64,000 nt of DNA from Curvibacter gracilis ATCC BAA-807 (GCF_000518645.1 NZ_JADZ01000005.1:124001-188000), one strand, 5' to 3'. Positions 11,635 to 21,455 are shown, counted from the stretch's first letter. The notes: generated by a model from the letters alone, not told the origin. A program made the numbers and translations.

Positions 11635-12041
11635 GCTTTGGGTTCGAAGTTGAGCGAGGCCGAGTTCATGCAATACCTCAGGCCGGTCGGGGCCGGGCCG
11701 TCTTCGAAGACATGGCCCAGATGAGCCCCGCATTGTGCACAAACTGTCTCGGTGCGGACCATGCCGTGGCTGCGGTCCACGATTTCACGGATGGCGCCGG
11801 GCAGTGCCGACTGCCAGAAGCTGGGCCAGCCGCAGCCCGCGTCGAACTTGGTGTCCGAGTCGAACAGCTTCTGGCCACAGCACATGCAGTGGTAGGTGCC
11901 GGGGGCCCAGTGGCTCTCGTACTTGCCTGTGAACGGCCGTTCCGTGGCCGCCCGGCGGGTGATCTGGAAGGCGCCCGGTTCGGCACCCTTGGCGGCCAGT
12001 TCGGCCTGCCATTCGGCATCGGTTTTTTGGATGAGGGTCAT
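11631..12041 (-). CDS. msrB: Peptide methionine-(R)-S-oxide reductase MsrB
   Basis: A 136-aa enzyme that reduces methionine-R-sulfoxide in proteins. The four structural zinc cysteines are present as CMCC (first and last used) and CAQC, with [12 protein letters not shown] between them; the catalytic cysteine is in RYCMNSASL near the C-terminus. The start [11 protein letters not shown] at 12041 overlaps the selO stop, so the longer frame to 12074 is rejected. It has no signal peptide and is probably cytoplasmic. The coupling with selO fits a shared role in protein oxidation control. Confidence 0.94.
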   Translation of the reverse strand: MTLIQKTDAEWQAELAAKGAEPGAFQITRRAATERPFTGKYESHWAPGTYHCMCCGQKLFDSDTKFDAGCGWPSFWQSALPGAIREIVDRSHGMVRTETVCAQCGAHLGHVFEDGPAPTGLRYCMNSASLNFEPKA

Positions 12042-13519
12042 GATGAACAGCTGATGGAGATGGAAGAAGCCCAATCGGGCGGGAAGTCGGCATAGGCCTC
12101 GTGGCCGGGGTGTTCGTCAAACGGGTGCTCCAGCAGGCGCAGCAAGGTGCTCACCTCGGACATGTCGCCCGCCTGGGCCCGGTCGATGGCTTGCTGGCCC
12201 AGGTGGTTGCGCAGCACGAACTTGGGGTTGTTGCGCAGCATCAGGGCCGCATCGGGGGCGCCCCCTTCGGCCTGGGCACGCGCCAGGTAGCCCGGCAGCC
12301 AGTCGTCAAAGGCGCGCCGGTCCAGGAACAGATCACGCACGGCAGCATAGTCGGCGCTACCGGCGGCCCCACTCAGGCGCCGCCAGAAGATCGTGAAGTC
12401 GATGCGCTGCTGGGCCAGCAGGCGCAGCGTCGCGTCGATGCGTTCGCCGTCACCCGGCTGGGCCTGGTGCCAGCCCAGCTTGTCACGCAGCCGGGCCTCG
12501 AAGGCGGCCGGGAACACCGTTTTGTACGACTCCAGCGCCGCCAGCGCGTCGTCCTGCTCGCCGATCAGGGGCAGCAGGGCCTGGGCCAGGCAAAACAGGT
12601 TCCAGTAGGCGATGTTGGGTTGGCGCTGATGCGCGTAACGGCCCTGGCTGTCGCTGTGGTTGCAGATGTGACCGGGGTCGAAGGTGTCCAGGAACTGGAA
12701 CGGCCCGTAGTCGATGGTCAGGCCCAGGATGCTCATGTTGTCGGTGTTCATCACACCGTGGCAGAAGCCCACCGACTGCCACTGCGCCATCAGGCGGGCC
12801 GAGCGTTCGCTGACCTGCTCCAGCAGCGCGGCGTAGGGCTTGCCGGGCCAGCGGGGGTGCTCGCGGCACTCAGGCATGAAGCGGTCGATGACATGGTCTG
12901 CCAGGCTGCGCAGGGCTGCCTGGTCATCGCGGGCCGCAAAGTGCTCGAAATGCCCAAAACGGATGAAGCTGGGCGCCGTGCGGGCCACCACGGCGGCGGT
13001 TTCGATGGTTTCACGCCGCACGGGGGCCGGCGAGCCCGTCACGCTCAAGGCGCGGGAGGTGGGGATGCCCAGGCCGTGCATGGCCTCGCTGCACAGGAAT
13101 TCACGGATGCTGGAGCGCAGCACGGCCCGCCCGTCGCCCATGCGGGAGTAGGGCGTGCGGCCACTGCCCTTGAGCTGCAACTCGTCGCCCGAGGGGGTCT
13201 GGCCCAGCAGGATGGCGCGCCCGTCACCCAGCTGCCCGGCCCAGACGCCGAACTGGTGGCCGCTGTAGACGCTGGCCAGCGGCTTCATGCCGTCGAGCAA
13301 CTGGTTGCCGGTGAGCACCTGCAGGGCTTCGTCCGAGTCCAGCCAGCCGGGGTTCAGGCCCAGGCTGCGGGCGGCGGCCTCGCTGCGCCCCACCCACACG
13401 GGCGCGGGCAGGGGGCTGGGGTTCAGGTGGGTGTAGAAGGCAGAGCCCAGGGCGGTGAAGCGGCTGGACCAGTCGTGGGCGGTGTCCGCAGGGGTGGGTG
13501 CGGGAGCAAGATCGGTCAT
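12038..13519 (-). CDS. selO: Protein adenylyltransferase SelO (YdiU)
   Basis: A 493-aa pseudokinase of the SelO/YdiU family, which transfers AMP rather than phosphate to protein hydroxyls and in E. coli acts on redox proteins. Start [10 protein letters not shown] at 13519; the open frame continues upstream only as a shadow of the neighbouring regulator. Landmarks are [38 protein letters not shown] (ATP loop), HGVMNTDN with D260 and IDYGP with D270, the two metal-binding aspartates spaced as in Pseudomonas SelO. No Cys/Sec-rich C-terminal tail is evident (it ends SISISCSS). It heads the selO-msrB-yciB-bolA overlap chain. Confidence 0.92.
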   Translation of the reverse strand: MTDLAPAPTPADTAHDWSSRFTALGSAFYTHLNPSPLPAPVWVGRSEAAARSLGLNPGWLDSDEALQVLTGNQLLDGMKPLASVYSGHQFGVWAGQLGDGRAILLGQTPSGDELQLKGSGRTPYSRMGDGRAVLRSSIREFLCSEAMHGLGIPTSRALSVTGSPAPVRRETIETAAVVARTAPSFIRFGHFEHFAARDDQAALRSLADHVIDRFMPECREHPRWPGKPYAALLEQVSERSARLMAQWQSVGFCHGVMNTDNMSILGLTIDYGPFQFLDTFDPGHICNHSDSQGRYAHQRQPNIAYWNLFCLAQALLPLIGEQDDALAALESYKTVFPAAFEARLRDKLGWHQAQPGDGERIDATLRLLAQQRIDFTIFWRRLSGAAGSADYAAVRDLFLDRRAFDDWLPGYLARAQAEGGAPDAALMLRNNPKFVLRNHLGQQAIDRAQAGDMSEVSTLLRLLEHPFDEHPGHEAYADFPPDWASSISISCSS

Positions 13520-13569
13520 GCCGGCATTGTCCTGCAGGGGCAAACGCCTGTGCGTTGCAGGGGCATGGC

Positions 13570-14295
13570 TCAAACCGTGGGCTGCGGGGGCAGGGCGGAC
13601 GTGTCTGAAATGTCCTCTGCACCGGCCAGATAGCGCCCCAGGGCCGCGTCGCAGCGGATCAGCACCCGCCCATGGTCCATGGCGATGATGCCGCGCGTGG
13701 CCAGCTCGCGCAGCACCCGGTTCACGGTCTGGCGCGACAGGCCGACCAGCTTGCCCAGTTCCTCCTGGGTGACATACAGCTGGCGGGTGCTGCGCCAGAA
13801 CAGGCGGCTCAGGTGCAGGGCCACGCGGTACTCCGGGCTGCGCATGCGCCCGGTTTCGATCAGGGTCATGGCCTGGCCCAGCCGCATGTTCAGGTGCTGG
13901 GCCAGGTATTGGTTGAAGCCCAGGCTGGTGGCGTGCAGGTGCTGAAAGCGCTCTTGCGGCAAGCACAGCAGCCAGGTGTCGCGCAAGGCCACCACGTTGT
14001 AGCGCCGCGGCTCGTTCTTGAGTGCCGAGCCTTCGCCAAACCACTCGCCGTCGGGCATGCCGATGAAAGCCGAGCGGCGCTGGCCCTGCGACTCGCTTTC
14101 CAGCAACACCAGCCCCGACAGCACGGCATACCAGCCATTGACCCGCTCCCCCTGCGGCAGCAGCACCTCGCCCTTGCGCGCCAGAAAGGTGTGGATGGAG
14201 GCCTGCAGCGCCTCCTGCTCGGCCGTGGGCAGGCCGCCATACCAGGGTTGGGCGGCCAGAAACTGCCGGGCCATGAGGTCGATACCGTGAAGCAT
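13570..14295 (-). CDS. Crp/Fnr-family transcriptional regulator
   Basis: A 241-aa regulator. Residues about 20-140 form the effector beta-roll ([36 protein letters not shown]), and about 160-225 form the winged helix [24 protein letters not shown]. No N-terminal cysteine cluster is seen, so it is not an oxygen-labile FNR; the ligand could be a nucleotide or none. It lies upstream of selO on the same strand (51 bp) and divergent from the acyl-CoA ligase operon; a TTGAC-N4-GTCAA box sits in that divergent region and may be its target. Confidence 0.87.
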   Translation of the reverse strand: MLHGIDLMARQFLAAQPWYGGLPTAEQEALQASIHTFLARKGEVLLPQGERVNGWYAVLSGLVLLESESQGQRRSAFIGMPDGEWFGEGSALKNEPRRYNVVALRDTWLLCLPQERFQHLHATSLGFNQYLAQHLNMRLGQAMTLIETGRMRSPEYRVALHLSRLFWRSTRQLYVTQEELGKLVGLSRQTVNRVLRELATRGIIAMDHGRVLIRCDAALGRYLAGAEDISDTSALPPQPTV

Positions 14296-14508
14296 GGCGC
14301 GATTGTGGGCCCTCTGACGACCCTTGGAAGGCGGGCCCGTTCATTCGGGTTTGCCCTAGGGGCCTGTCAATGGCACGACACGGTTTGTGCCCGCGGCGGC
14401 GTGGCCTGACAGTGCGCGCAGTAACCGAAGGGACATGCATGCGCCGTGGACCTCCACGGCAGTGCCAGAATCATTCTGAGGCGGCTGTGAATGGCCCTTG
14501 TGCCAGCG

Positions 14509-14522
14509 TTGACTCATGTCAA
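14509..14522 (+). promoter_or_regulatory. Crp/Fnr-type operator in front of the acyl-CoA ligase
   Basis: TTGAC-TCAT-GTCAA is a perfect 5-4-5 dyad, the geometry of FNR/FixK/NnrR boxes (TTGAT-N4-ATCAA). It lies 56 bp before the acyl-CoA ligase start and in the divergent region of a Crp/Fnr gene. The protein that binds it is an inference. Confidence 0.5.
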
Positions 14523-14578
14523 CAGTGCGCAGTCCCGAAGGTTTAACTTGAACGACAGAAGCAACTTAAGGAGCCAAC

Positions 14579-16222
14579 ATGCTCGGTCTCATGCAGAGCC
14601 AACCCCTCTTGATTTCCACCCTGCTCGAGTTCGCGGATCGCCACCATGGTGATGGCGAAATCGTGTCGCGCCGGGTCGAGGGCGACATCCACCGCTACAC
14701 CTACAAGGACCTCGCGACGCGCTCGCGCCAGGTGGCCAATGCGGTCGAAAAGCTGGGGCTGCAGTTCAGTGACCGCGTGGCCACCCTGGCCTGGAACGGT
14801 TACCGCCACCTGGAGCTGTATTACGGCGTGAGCGGCTCGGGCCGCGTGCTGCACACGGTCAACCCCCGCCTGCACCCCGACCAGATCGCCTGGATCATCA
14901 ACCACGCCGACGACCAGGTGATGTGCTTCGACACCACCTTCCTGCCTCTGGTGCAGGCCGTGCATGCACGTTGCCCCGGCATCAAGCTGTGGGTGGCGCT
15001 GTGCGATGCCGACAAGCTGCCCGCTGACACTGGCGTGCCAGGCCTGGTCAGCTACGAGGCCTGGATCGGCGCCCAGAGCAGCGACTACCACTGGCCCGAG
15101 TTCGACGAGAACACCGCTTCGAGCATGTGCTACACCAGCGGCACCACCGGCAACCCCAAGGCGGCCCTGTACAGCCACCGCTCCAGCGTGCTGCACGCCT
15201 ACGCCGCCTCGCTGCCCGATGTGATGTGCCTGTCGGCCCGTGATTCGGTCTTGCCCGTGGTGCCCATGTTCCACGTCAATGCCTGGGGGCTGCCGTATTC
15301 GGCGGCCCTCACCGGTTGCAAGCTGGTGTTTCCGGGCCCGGCGCTGGACGGCAAGTCGGTCTACGAACTGATCGAGGCCGAGGGCGTGACCTTTGCCGCG
15401 GGCGTGCCCACGGTGTGGCAGATGCTGCTGGGCCACATGAAGCCCGGCGGCCTGCGCTTCAGCAAGCTCAACCGCACCGTGATCGGCGGCTCGGCCTGCC
15501 CGCCGGCCATGATCAACGCCTTCCAGGACGAGTACGGCGTGGAGGTGCTGCACGCCTGGGGCATGACCGAGATGTCGCCCCTGGGCACCCTGTGCACGCT
15601 CAAGAACAAGCACCTGGGCCTGTCCAAGGAAGAGCAGATGAAGATCCGCATGAAGCAGGGGCGGGCGATCTTCGGGGTCGACATGAAGATCGTCGACGGG
15701 GATGGCGAAGAGCTGCCCTGGGACGGCCGAGCCTATGGCGACCTGCTGGTCAAGGGCCCCTGGATCCTGGGCGAGTACTACCGCAGCGAAGGCGCCAGCC
15801 CGCTGATCAAGGACAAGCAGGGCCGGGGCTGGTTCCCCACGGGCGACGTGGCCACCATCGATGCCGACGGTTTCATGCAGATCACCGACCGCAGCAAGGA
15901 CGTGATCAAGTCGGGCGGTGAATGGATCAGCTCGATCGACATCGAGAACATCGCCATGGGCCACCCGGCCATCGCCATGGCGGCCTGCATCGGCATGCCG
16001 CACCCCAAGTGGGACGAGCGCCCGGTGGTCGCCGTGGTCAAGAAGCCCGGCGCCGAGGTGACGCGCGAGGAATTGCTGGCCTTCTACGAGGGCAAGACGG
16101 CGAAATGGCAGATCCCGGACGACGTCATTTTTGTCGAGGCCATCCCCATCGGGGCCACCGGCAAGATGCTGAAAACCCGGCTGCGCGACCAGCTCCAAGG
16201 CTACAAATTGCCCGGCCTGTGA
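14579..16222 (+). CDS. Fatty acyl-CoA ligase, AlkK-like medium-chain type
   Basis: A 547-aa adenylate-forming enzyme that activates a carboxylic acid with ATP and CoA. Length and wording follow Pseudomonas AlkK (medium-chain acyl-CoA ligase): [19 protein letters not shown] (P-loop, about 183-201), [50 protein letters not shown] and the C-terminal [12 protein letters not shown] with the catalytic Lys. The ATG has an AAGGAG ribosome site. It is first in a plus-strand block leading into a Liv-type transporter, which suggests activation of the imported acid. Chain-length preference cannot be read from sequence. Confidence 0.9.
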   Translation: MLGLMQSQPLLISTLLEFADRHHGDGEIVSRRVEGDIHRYTYKDLATRSRQVANAVEKLGLQFSDRVATLAWNGYRHLELYYGVSGSGRVLHTVNPRLHPDQIAWIINHADDQVMCFDTTFLPLVQAVHARCPGIKLWVALCDADKLPADTGVPGLVSYEAWIGAQSSDYHWPEFDENTASSMCYTSGTTGNPKAALYSHRSSVLHAYAASLPDVMCLSARDSVLPVVPMFHVNAWGLPYSAALTGCKLVFPGPALDGKSVYELIEAEGVTFAAGVPTVWQMLLGHMKPGGLRFSKLNRTVIGGSACPPAMINAFQDEYGVEVLHAWGMTEMSPLGTLCTLKNKHLGLSKEEQMKIRMKQGRAIFGVDMKIVDGDGEELPWDGRAYGDLLVKGPWILGEYYRSEGASPLIKDKQGRGWFPTGDVATIDADGFMQITDRSKDVIKSGGEWISSIDIENIAMGHPAIAMAACIGMPHPKWDERPVVAVVKKPGAEVTREELLAFYEGKTAKWQIPDDVIFVEAIPIGATGKMLKTRLRDQLQGYKLPGL

Positions 16223-16360
16223 GAGGGGCCATTTGAGCGGCGCAGGTGGCTGGCCGAATGGTTCAGTCGCCTGCGTGATAGATGCTAGGGGCATTCCCTG
16301 AGCGCTGCACTGCACAAAGACATTACGCTGAAAACATTCCAAACAGAACGGAGACAAAGC

Positions 16361-17593
16361 ATGAAATTCGTGATGAAGACCGTGGTGGCCTCGACCCTGC
16401 TGGCCCTCGCCGGCGGCGCTTTTGCCCAACAGGGTGAAACCGTCAAGATCGCCTGGCTTGATCCGCTGTCGGGTCTGATGGCTGCCGTGGGCACCAACCA
16501 GCTCAAGAGCTTCCAGTTCCTGGCCGAAGAGTTCAACAAGAAGAATGCGGCCGGCGTGAAGTTCGAGATCATTGGCATCGACAACAAGCTCAGCCCCCAG
16601 GAAACCACCAGCGCCTTGCGCTCAGCCATCGACCAGGGCGCCCGCTATGTGACCCAGGGCAACGGCTCGGGCCCGGCCCTGGCCATCATCGATGCGCTGG
16701 AAAAGCACAACGCCCGCAACCCGGGCAAAGAGGTGCTGTACCTCAACTACGCAGCGGTCGACCCCGACCTGACCAACAGCAAGTGCAGCTACTGGCAGTA
16801 CCGCTTTGACGCCGACACCTCGATGAAGATGGAGGCCCTGACCACCTGGATGAAGGACCAGGCCGACATCAAGAAGGTGTACCTGATCAACCAGAACTAC
16901 TCGCACGGCCAGCAGGTCTCGAAGTTCGCCAAGGCCAACTTGGGCCGCAAGCGCCCTGACATCCAGATCGTCGGCGACGACCTGCACCCGCTGGCCCAGG
17001 TGCGCGACTTCTCGCCCTACATCGCCAAGATCAAGCAGTCGGGCGCCGACACCGTGATCACCGGCAACTGGGGCTCCGACCTGGCGCTGCTGATCAAGGC
17101 TGCCAACGATTCGGGCCTGAACAACGTCAAGTTCCTGACCTACTACGCCGTCACCTCGGGCACCCCGACCGCGATGGGGGCGGCCTCGGCCGGCAAGATC
17201 TACCAGGTCAGCTACGCCCACTACAACATGGGCGGCGAAATTCAGAAGCTGGCCGACCAGTTCAAGGCCAAGTTCAACGACGACCTTTACACCACCGACA
17301 TCTACACCGTGTTCGTGGCCCTCACCGAGGCCTTCGCCAAGTCCAAGTCGACCGACCCGGTCAAGGTGGCCGCCACCCTGGAAGGCATGAAGTTCAAGAG
17401 CTTCAACGGTGAGGTTGAACTGCGCAAGACCGACCACCAACTGCAGCAGGGCCTGTACATCACCAAGTGGGAGAAGGCGGGCGGCAAGTACCCTTACTCG
17501 CCTGAAAACACCGGCTATACCCTGGTGCCCCTGAAGTTCTACGAACCCTATGTGGCCAGCACCCCGACTTCGTGTGAAATGAAGCGCCCCTGA
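16361..17593 (+). CDS. Liv-type (HAAT family) ABC transporter periplasmic substrate-binding protein
   Basis: A 410-aa periplasmic binding protein. The signal peptide MKFVMKTVVASTLLALAGGA ends AFA-Q (about residue 22). The mature part opens VKIAWLDPLSGLMAAVGTNQ, the usual start of branched-chain amino acid-type binding proteins. The Ser/Thr-Ala ligand pattern of true LivK is not obvious, and its position between an acyl-CoA ligase and beta-oxidation genes suggests a carboxylic acid, aromatic acid or acylated amino acid ligand (inference). A terminator follows the gene, which would make the binding protein mRNA more abundant than that of the permeases. Confidence 0.88.
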   Translation: MKFVMKTVVASTLLALAGGAFAQQGETVKIAWLDPLSGLMAAVGTNQLKSFQFLAEEFNKKNAAGVKFEIIGIDNKLSPQETTSALRSAIDQGARYVTQGNGSGPALAIIDALEKHNARNPGKEVLYLNYAAVDPDLTNSKCSYWQYRFDADTSMKMEALTTWMKDQADIKKVYLINQNYSHGQQVSKFAKANLGRKRPDIQIVGDDLHPLAQVRDFSPYIAKIKQSGADTVITGNWGSDLALLIKAANDSGLNNVKFLTYYAVTSGTPTAMGAASAGKIYQVSYAHYNMGGEIQKLADQFKAKFNDDLYTTDIYTVFVALTEAFAKSKSTDPVKVAATLEGMKFKSFNGEVELRKTDHQLQQGLYITKWEKAGGKYPYSPENTGYTLVPLKFYEPYVASTPTSCEMKRP

Positions 17594-17620
17594 GGCCTGG
17601 GCAGGCCTGATCTGCTCTTG

Positions 17621-17651
17621 CGAGGCCCGACGCCGCTCGGGCCTTTTTTTT
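17621..17651 (+). terminator. Intrinsic terminator between binding protein and permease genes
   Basis: The stem AGGCCCGA / TCGGGCCT (17623-17630 with 17637-17644) is followed by a long T-run. It lies inside an otherwise continuous transporter operon, so partial termination is likely. Confidence 0.85.
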
Positions 17652-17674
17652 GACCCTGATGCAAAAGACTTTCA

Positions 17675-18628
17675 ATGAATCTTGAGTTTTTCACCATCTC
17701 CATGCTCAACGGCATCAGCTACGGGCTGCTGCTGTTCATGCTGAGCTCTGGGCTGACGCTCATTTTCAGCATGATGGGCGTTCTGAACTTCGCCCACACG
17801 AGCTTCTACATGCTGGGGGCGTACTTCGCCTACACCATCTCGAAGGCCATCGGCTTCTGGCCGGCGCTGTTCGTGGCCCCGCTCGCCGTGGGCGCGCTGG
17901 GCTCACTGTTTGAGCGCTACAGCCTGCGCCGGGTGCACAAGTTCGGTCACGTGCCTGAACTGCTGGTCACCTTCGGCCTGTCCTACCTGATCCTCGAAGT
18001 GGTGCAACTGGTCTGGGGCCGCTCCACCGTGCCTTACGGCCTGCCTGAGCAGCTGCAGGGCCCGCTGTTCACCCTGTACGGCACCCAGTTCCCCAAGTCG
18101 CGCAGCTTCATCATGCTGGTGGCGCTGCTGATGCTGGCCTCGGTCTGGCTGCTGCTGACCCGCACCCGCATCGGGCTGGTGATCCAGGCCGCACTGACCC
18201 ATCCCGAGATGGCCGAGGCCCTGGGCCACAACGTGCCACGTGTCTTCATGCTGGTGTTCGGCGGCGGTGCGGCCCTGGCCGGGCTGGCGGGCGTGATCGG
18301 CGGCAACACCTATGTCACCGAACCGGCCATGGCCGGCTCGGTGGGCTCCATCATCTTCGTGGTGGTGGTGGTGGGCGGCATGGGCTCGCTGGCCGGGGCC
18401 TTCCTGGCCTCGCTGCTGATCGGCGTGCTGCAGACTTTTGCGGTGGCGCTGGACTATTCGATGCTCACCGCGCTGGCCGGCCTGGGCGTGCAGGTCAGCG
18501 AAAGCTCGGCCGCGTATTCCGTGCTCAAGCTCACCATCTCGCAAGTGGCGCCCATCCTGCCCTACCTGCTGCTGGTGCTGATGCTGATCTTCCGGCCCAA
18601 GGGCCTGCTGGGCAAACGGGAGGATTGA
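17675..18628 (+). CDS. livH: Liv-type ABC transporter permease, LivH family
   Basis: A 317-aa inner-membrane permease with about eight hydrophobic segments. Family blocks include NGISYGLLLFMLSSGLTLIF near the start, FAHTSFYMLGAY, and GGMGSLAGAFLASLLIGV near residues 232-249, which forms the coupling region with the ATPase. The gene begins 24 bases after a terminator T-run and has a weak ribosome site. It forms the translocation pore with the LivM-type protein encoded next. Confidence 0.92.
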   Translation: MNLEFFTISMLNGISYGLLLFMLSSGLTLIFSMMGVLNFAHTSFYMLGAYFAYTISKAIGFWPALFVAPLAVGALGSLFERYSLRRVHKFGHVPELLVTFGLSYLILEVVQLVWGRSTVPYGLPEQLQGPLFTLYGTQFPKSRSFIMLVALLMLASVWLLLTRTRIGLVIQAALTHPEMAEALGHNVPRVFMLVFGGGAALAGLAGVIGGNTYVTEPAMAGSVGSIIFVVVVVGGMGSLAGAFLASLLIGVLQTFAVALDYSMLTALAGLGVQVSESSAAYSVLKLTISQVAPILPYLLLVLMLIFRPKGLLGKRED

Positions 18629-18631
18629 TCC

Positions 18632-19933
18632 ATGAGCTCCAACAACATCCAAAGCTACGGCTTCAAGCCCCTGAACCTGGGGCGCATCGTGATCTGGACC
18701 CTGTTCGCGCTGGCTCTGATCGTGGCCCCGCTGCTGTTCAAGAGCAGCCTGGCGCTGACCATGCTGTCGCAGATCGGCTACCTGATCATCATCTGCCTGA
18801 GCTACAACATGCTGCTCGGCCAAGGCGGCATGCTGAGCTTCGGCCACGCGGTCTACACCGGGCTGGGTTCGTTCATTGCCATCCACGCCATGAACATGGC
18901 CGGCAAGGGCATGAGCATCCCGGTGTCGCTGATCCCCATCGTGGGTGGCATGGCCGGCATGGGCTTTGCGGCCTTGCTCGGGTGGGTGACCACCAAGAAA
19001 TCGGGCACCACCTTCGCCATGATCACCATGGGCGTGGGTGAGCTGGTGGCCTCCATGGCGCTGATGCTGCCCGACTTCTTTGGCGGCGAAGGCGGCATCA
19101 CCACCAACCGGGTGTATGGCCAGAGCTTCATGGGCATCAGCTTCGGGCCGCAGATCCAGGTCTACTACCTGATCGCGTTCTACTGCTTTGTCTGCACGGC
19201 AGCGATGTTCGCCTTCACGGGCACCCCGCTGGGGCGCATCCTGAACGCGGTGCGCGACAACCCCGAGCGGGTCGAGTTCATCGGCTACAACACCCAGCGC
19301 GTGCGCTACTTCGCCTTCATCATCGCGGGCTTCTTTGCCGGCGTGGGCGGCGGTCTGGCCACCATCAACTTCGAGATCGTCACCGGGGCCGACAGCCTCA
19401 GCGTGATCCGCTCGGGCGGCTATCTGCTGTTCACCTTCCTCGGTGGGGCCACCTTCTTCTTCGGGCCCATCATCGGCGCGGTGTTGCTGGTGTTCGCCTC
19501 GGTGCTGTTGTCCGAGCTGAGCAAGGCCTGGCTGCTCTACCTGGGGCTGGTGTTCCTGTTCATGGTGATGTATGCGCCCGGCGGCATTGCCAGCCTGGTG
19601 ATGCTGAATGTGCGCCTGGCCCGATTCGGCCGCCTCAAACCCCTGCTGAACTGCTACCTGGGCATGGCCCTGACCGGCTCGGTGGTGGTGCTGGGGGCGG
19701 CTTCGATGATCGAGATGCTCTACCACCTGCAACTCAACGCGGCCCTGGGCCCAGAGATGGAGTTCCTGCACCTGCGCGTGAACGCCGAGGCCACCGCCAG
19801 CTGGTTGTGTGCCGGGGCCGTGCTGGCCGTGGGCCTGGGCCTGTTCGAGCTGGTGCGGCGCCGCTTTGTGGCCCGCTGGCACCACATCCAGGAAGAAATC
19901 GAAAAAGAAATCAAGCGCACGGAGGCCCACTGA
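18632..19933 (+). CDS. livM: Liv-type ABC transporter permease, LivM family, with C-terminal extension
   Basis: A 433-aa permease starting 3 bases after livH. The LivM core covers about residues 1-320 (SYNMLLGQGGMLSFGHAVYT, GRILNAVRDNPERVEFIGYN, FTFLGGATFFFGPIIGAV). After the usual end (YAPGGIASLVM) about 110 residues follow with two more hydrophobic segments and a charged tail (HIQEEIEKEIKRTEAH). Such an extension is not part of the minimal LivM fold and its role is unknown. It pairs with LivH. Confidence 0.9.
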   Translation: MSSNNIQSYGFKPLNLGRIVIWTLFALALIVAPLLFKSSLALTMLSQIGYLIIICLSYNMLLGQGGMLSFGHAVYTGLGSFIAIHAMNMAGKGMSIPVSLIPIVGGMAGMGFAALLGWVTTKKSGTTFAMITMGVGELVASMALMLPDFFGGEGGITTNRVYGQSFMGISFGPQIQVYYLIAFYCFVCTAAMFAFTGTPLGRILNAVRDNPERVEFIGYNTQRVRYFAFIIAGFFAGVGGGLATINFEIVTGADSLSVIRSGGYLLFTFLGGATFFFGPIIGAVLLVFASVLLSELSKAWLLYLGLVFLFMVMYAPGGIASLVMLNVRLARFGRLKPLLNCYLGMALTGSVVVLGAASMIEMLYHLQLNAALGPEMEFLHLRVNAEATASWLCAGAVLAVGLGLFELVRRRFVARWHHIQEEIEKEIKRTEAH

Positions 19934-19936
19934 GCC

Positions 19937-20719
19937 ATGACCGCCACTTCTGAATACGCCTTGGAGCTCAACGACCTGCGCAAGAGCTTCGGTCGCTCCG
20001 AAATCATCCGTGGTGCCAACCTCAAGGTGGCCCACGGCGAGCGGGTGGCCATCATCGGGCCGAACGGGGCCGGCAAGTCCACCCTGTTCAACCTCATCAG
20101 CGGCCGCTTCGCACCCACCAGTGGTGATGTGGTGCTCAACGGGCAGCGCATCAACGGGCTGCCGCCTTATGAGATCAACCGCCGCGGCCTGTCGCGCAGC
20201 TTCCAGATCACGAACATCTTTCCCAAGCTGAGCGTGTTCGAGAACCTGCGCTGCGGGGTGCTGTGGAGCCTGGGCTACAAGTACACCTTCTTGCGCTTCC
20301 TGTCGGGCCTGCACGACGCCAACGAGCGGGCCGAGGAGTTGATGCGCCAGATCCACCTCGACAAGAAGCGCGACGTGCTGGCCATGAACCTCACCTACGC
20401 CGAGCAGCGCGCCCTGGAGATCGGCATCACCATCGGCGGCGGCGCCAACGTGATCCTGCTCGACGAGCCCACGGCCGGCATGAGCCGCAGCGAGACCAAG
20501 CGCTTCATCAGCCTGATCCGCGAGGTGACGGTGGGCAAGACCCTGCTGACCGTGGAGCACGACATGGGGGTGGTGTTCGGCCTGGCCGACAAGATCGCCG
20601 TGGTGGTGTATGGCGAGGTGATCGCCTTTGACACCCCTGAAGCCGTGCGCGCCAACCAGCGCGTGCAAGAAGCCTATCTGGGCTCTGTGGTGGCCGAGAA
20701 CCAGGCCGGAGGACATTGA
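19937..20719 (+). CDS. livG: Liv-type ABC transporter ATP-binding protein, LivG family
   Basis: A 260-aa ATPase. Walker A is GPNGAGKST near residues 38-46, the signature is LTYAEQRALEIG (the LivG variant of LSGGQ), Walker B is VILLDEPTAGM and the switch His is in VEHDMGVV. The long insert YKYTFLRFLSGLHDANERAEEL between Walker A and the signature, and the C-terminal EAYLGS, are typical LivG features. It is three bases from livM and nearly abuts livF. Confidence 0.94.
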   Translation: MTATSEYALELNDLRKSFGRSEIIRGANLKVAHGERVAIIGPNGAGKSTLFNLISGRFAPTSGDVVLNGQRINGLPPYEINRRGLSRSFQITNIFPKLSVFENLRCGVLWSLGYKYTFLRFLSGLHDANERAEELMRQIHLDKKRDVLAMNLTYAEQRALEIGITIGGGANVILLDEPTAGMSRSETKRFISLIREVTVGKTLLTVEHDMGVVFGLADKIAVVVYGEVIAFDTPEAVRANQRVQEAYLGSVVAENQAGGH

Positions 20720-20721
20720 GC

Positions 20722-21417
20722 ATGCTGAAGGTAGAGAACCTGCACGCCTTCTACGGCAAAAGCCATGTGCTGCATGGCGTGCATTTCGATGTGCAGCCGG
20801 GCGAAATCGTGGCCCTGCTGGGGCGCAACGGCTCGGGCCGCTCGACCACGGCCAAGGCCGTCATGGGCCTGGTCAACTGGGAGGGCACGATCAACTGGAA
20901 AGGGCAGGCGCTCAACGGTCGCAAGGCCTACGAGATCGCCCACCTGGGCATCGGCTACGTGCCCGAGAACCGCGAGATCTTCCCCAAGCTCACGGTGCAC
21001 CAGAACCTGCTGCTGGGCCGCAAGGGCAATGGCAAGGGCTCGCGCTGGTCGTTTGACGACATGTACGAGATGTTTCCACGCCTGAAGGAGCGTCAGCACA
21101 CCGAGGCCGGCGTGATGTCGGGCGGTGAGCAGCAGATGCTGACACTGTGCCGCACCCTGATGGGTGACCCCGATCTGATCATCATCGACGAGCCCACCGA
21201 GGGCCTGGCCCCGAAGATCGTCGAATTGGTGGGCCAGTACCTGCAGAACCTCAAGGCGCGCGGCATTTCGGTGCTGCTGATCGAGCAGAAGCTGACCATC
21301 GCCATGTCGATCTCCGACCGGGCGCTGGTGATGGGCCACGGCAGCATCGTGTTCGAAGGCACGCCCGACCAATTGCGTGCCGATGCCGACGTGCGCAAGG
21401 AATGGCTGGAGGTCTGA
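20722..21417 (+). CDS. livF: Liv-type ABC transporter ATP-binding protein, LivF family, Walker A Lys replaced by Arg
   Basis: A 231-aa ATPase starting at ATG 20722, preferred over an in-frame TTG at 20716 because GGAGGA is well spaced to the ATG. Signature SGGEQQML and Walker B LIIIDEPTEGLAP are standard. The P-loop reads GRNGSGRSTT, with Arg40 where the nucleotide-binding Lys normally stands. This substitution would usually impair hydrolysis; with an intact LivG partner it suggests one canonical and one altered ATP site. The C-terminus ends KEWLEV. Confidence 0.92.
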   Translation: MLKVENLHAFYGKSHVLHGVHFDVQPGEIVALLGRNGSGRSTTAKAVMGLVNWEGTINWKGQALNGRKAYEIAHLGIGYVPENREIFPKLTVHQNLLLGRKGNGKGSRWSFDDMYEMFPRLKERQHTEAGVMSGGEQQMLTLCRTLMGDPDLIIIDEPTEGLAPKIVELVGQYLQNLKARGISVLLIEQKLTIAMSISDRALVMGHGSIVFEGTPDQLRADADVRKEWLEV

Positions 21418-21455
21418 GGCCCGAGCCCGGGTCTGTGTCAGGACTTGTGCAAAGG

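Noticed and set aside
12101-13633. Open frame of 510 codons on the plus strand
   Set aside because: Antisense to selO, which has full catalytic motifs; the plus frame has none.
17903-20716. Open frame of 937 codons on the minus strand
   Set aside because: It mirrors livH-livM-livG and is His/Gln/Gly-rich without domains.
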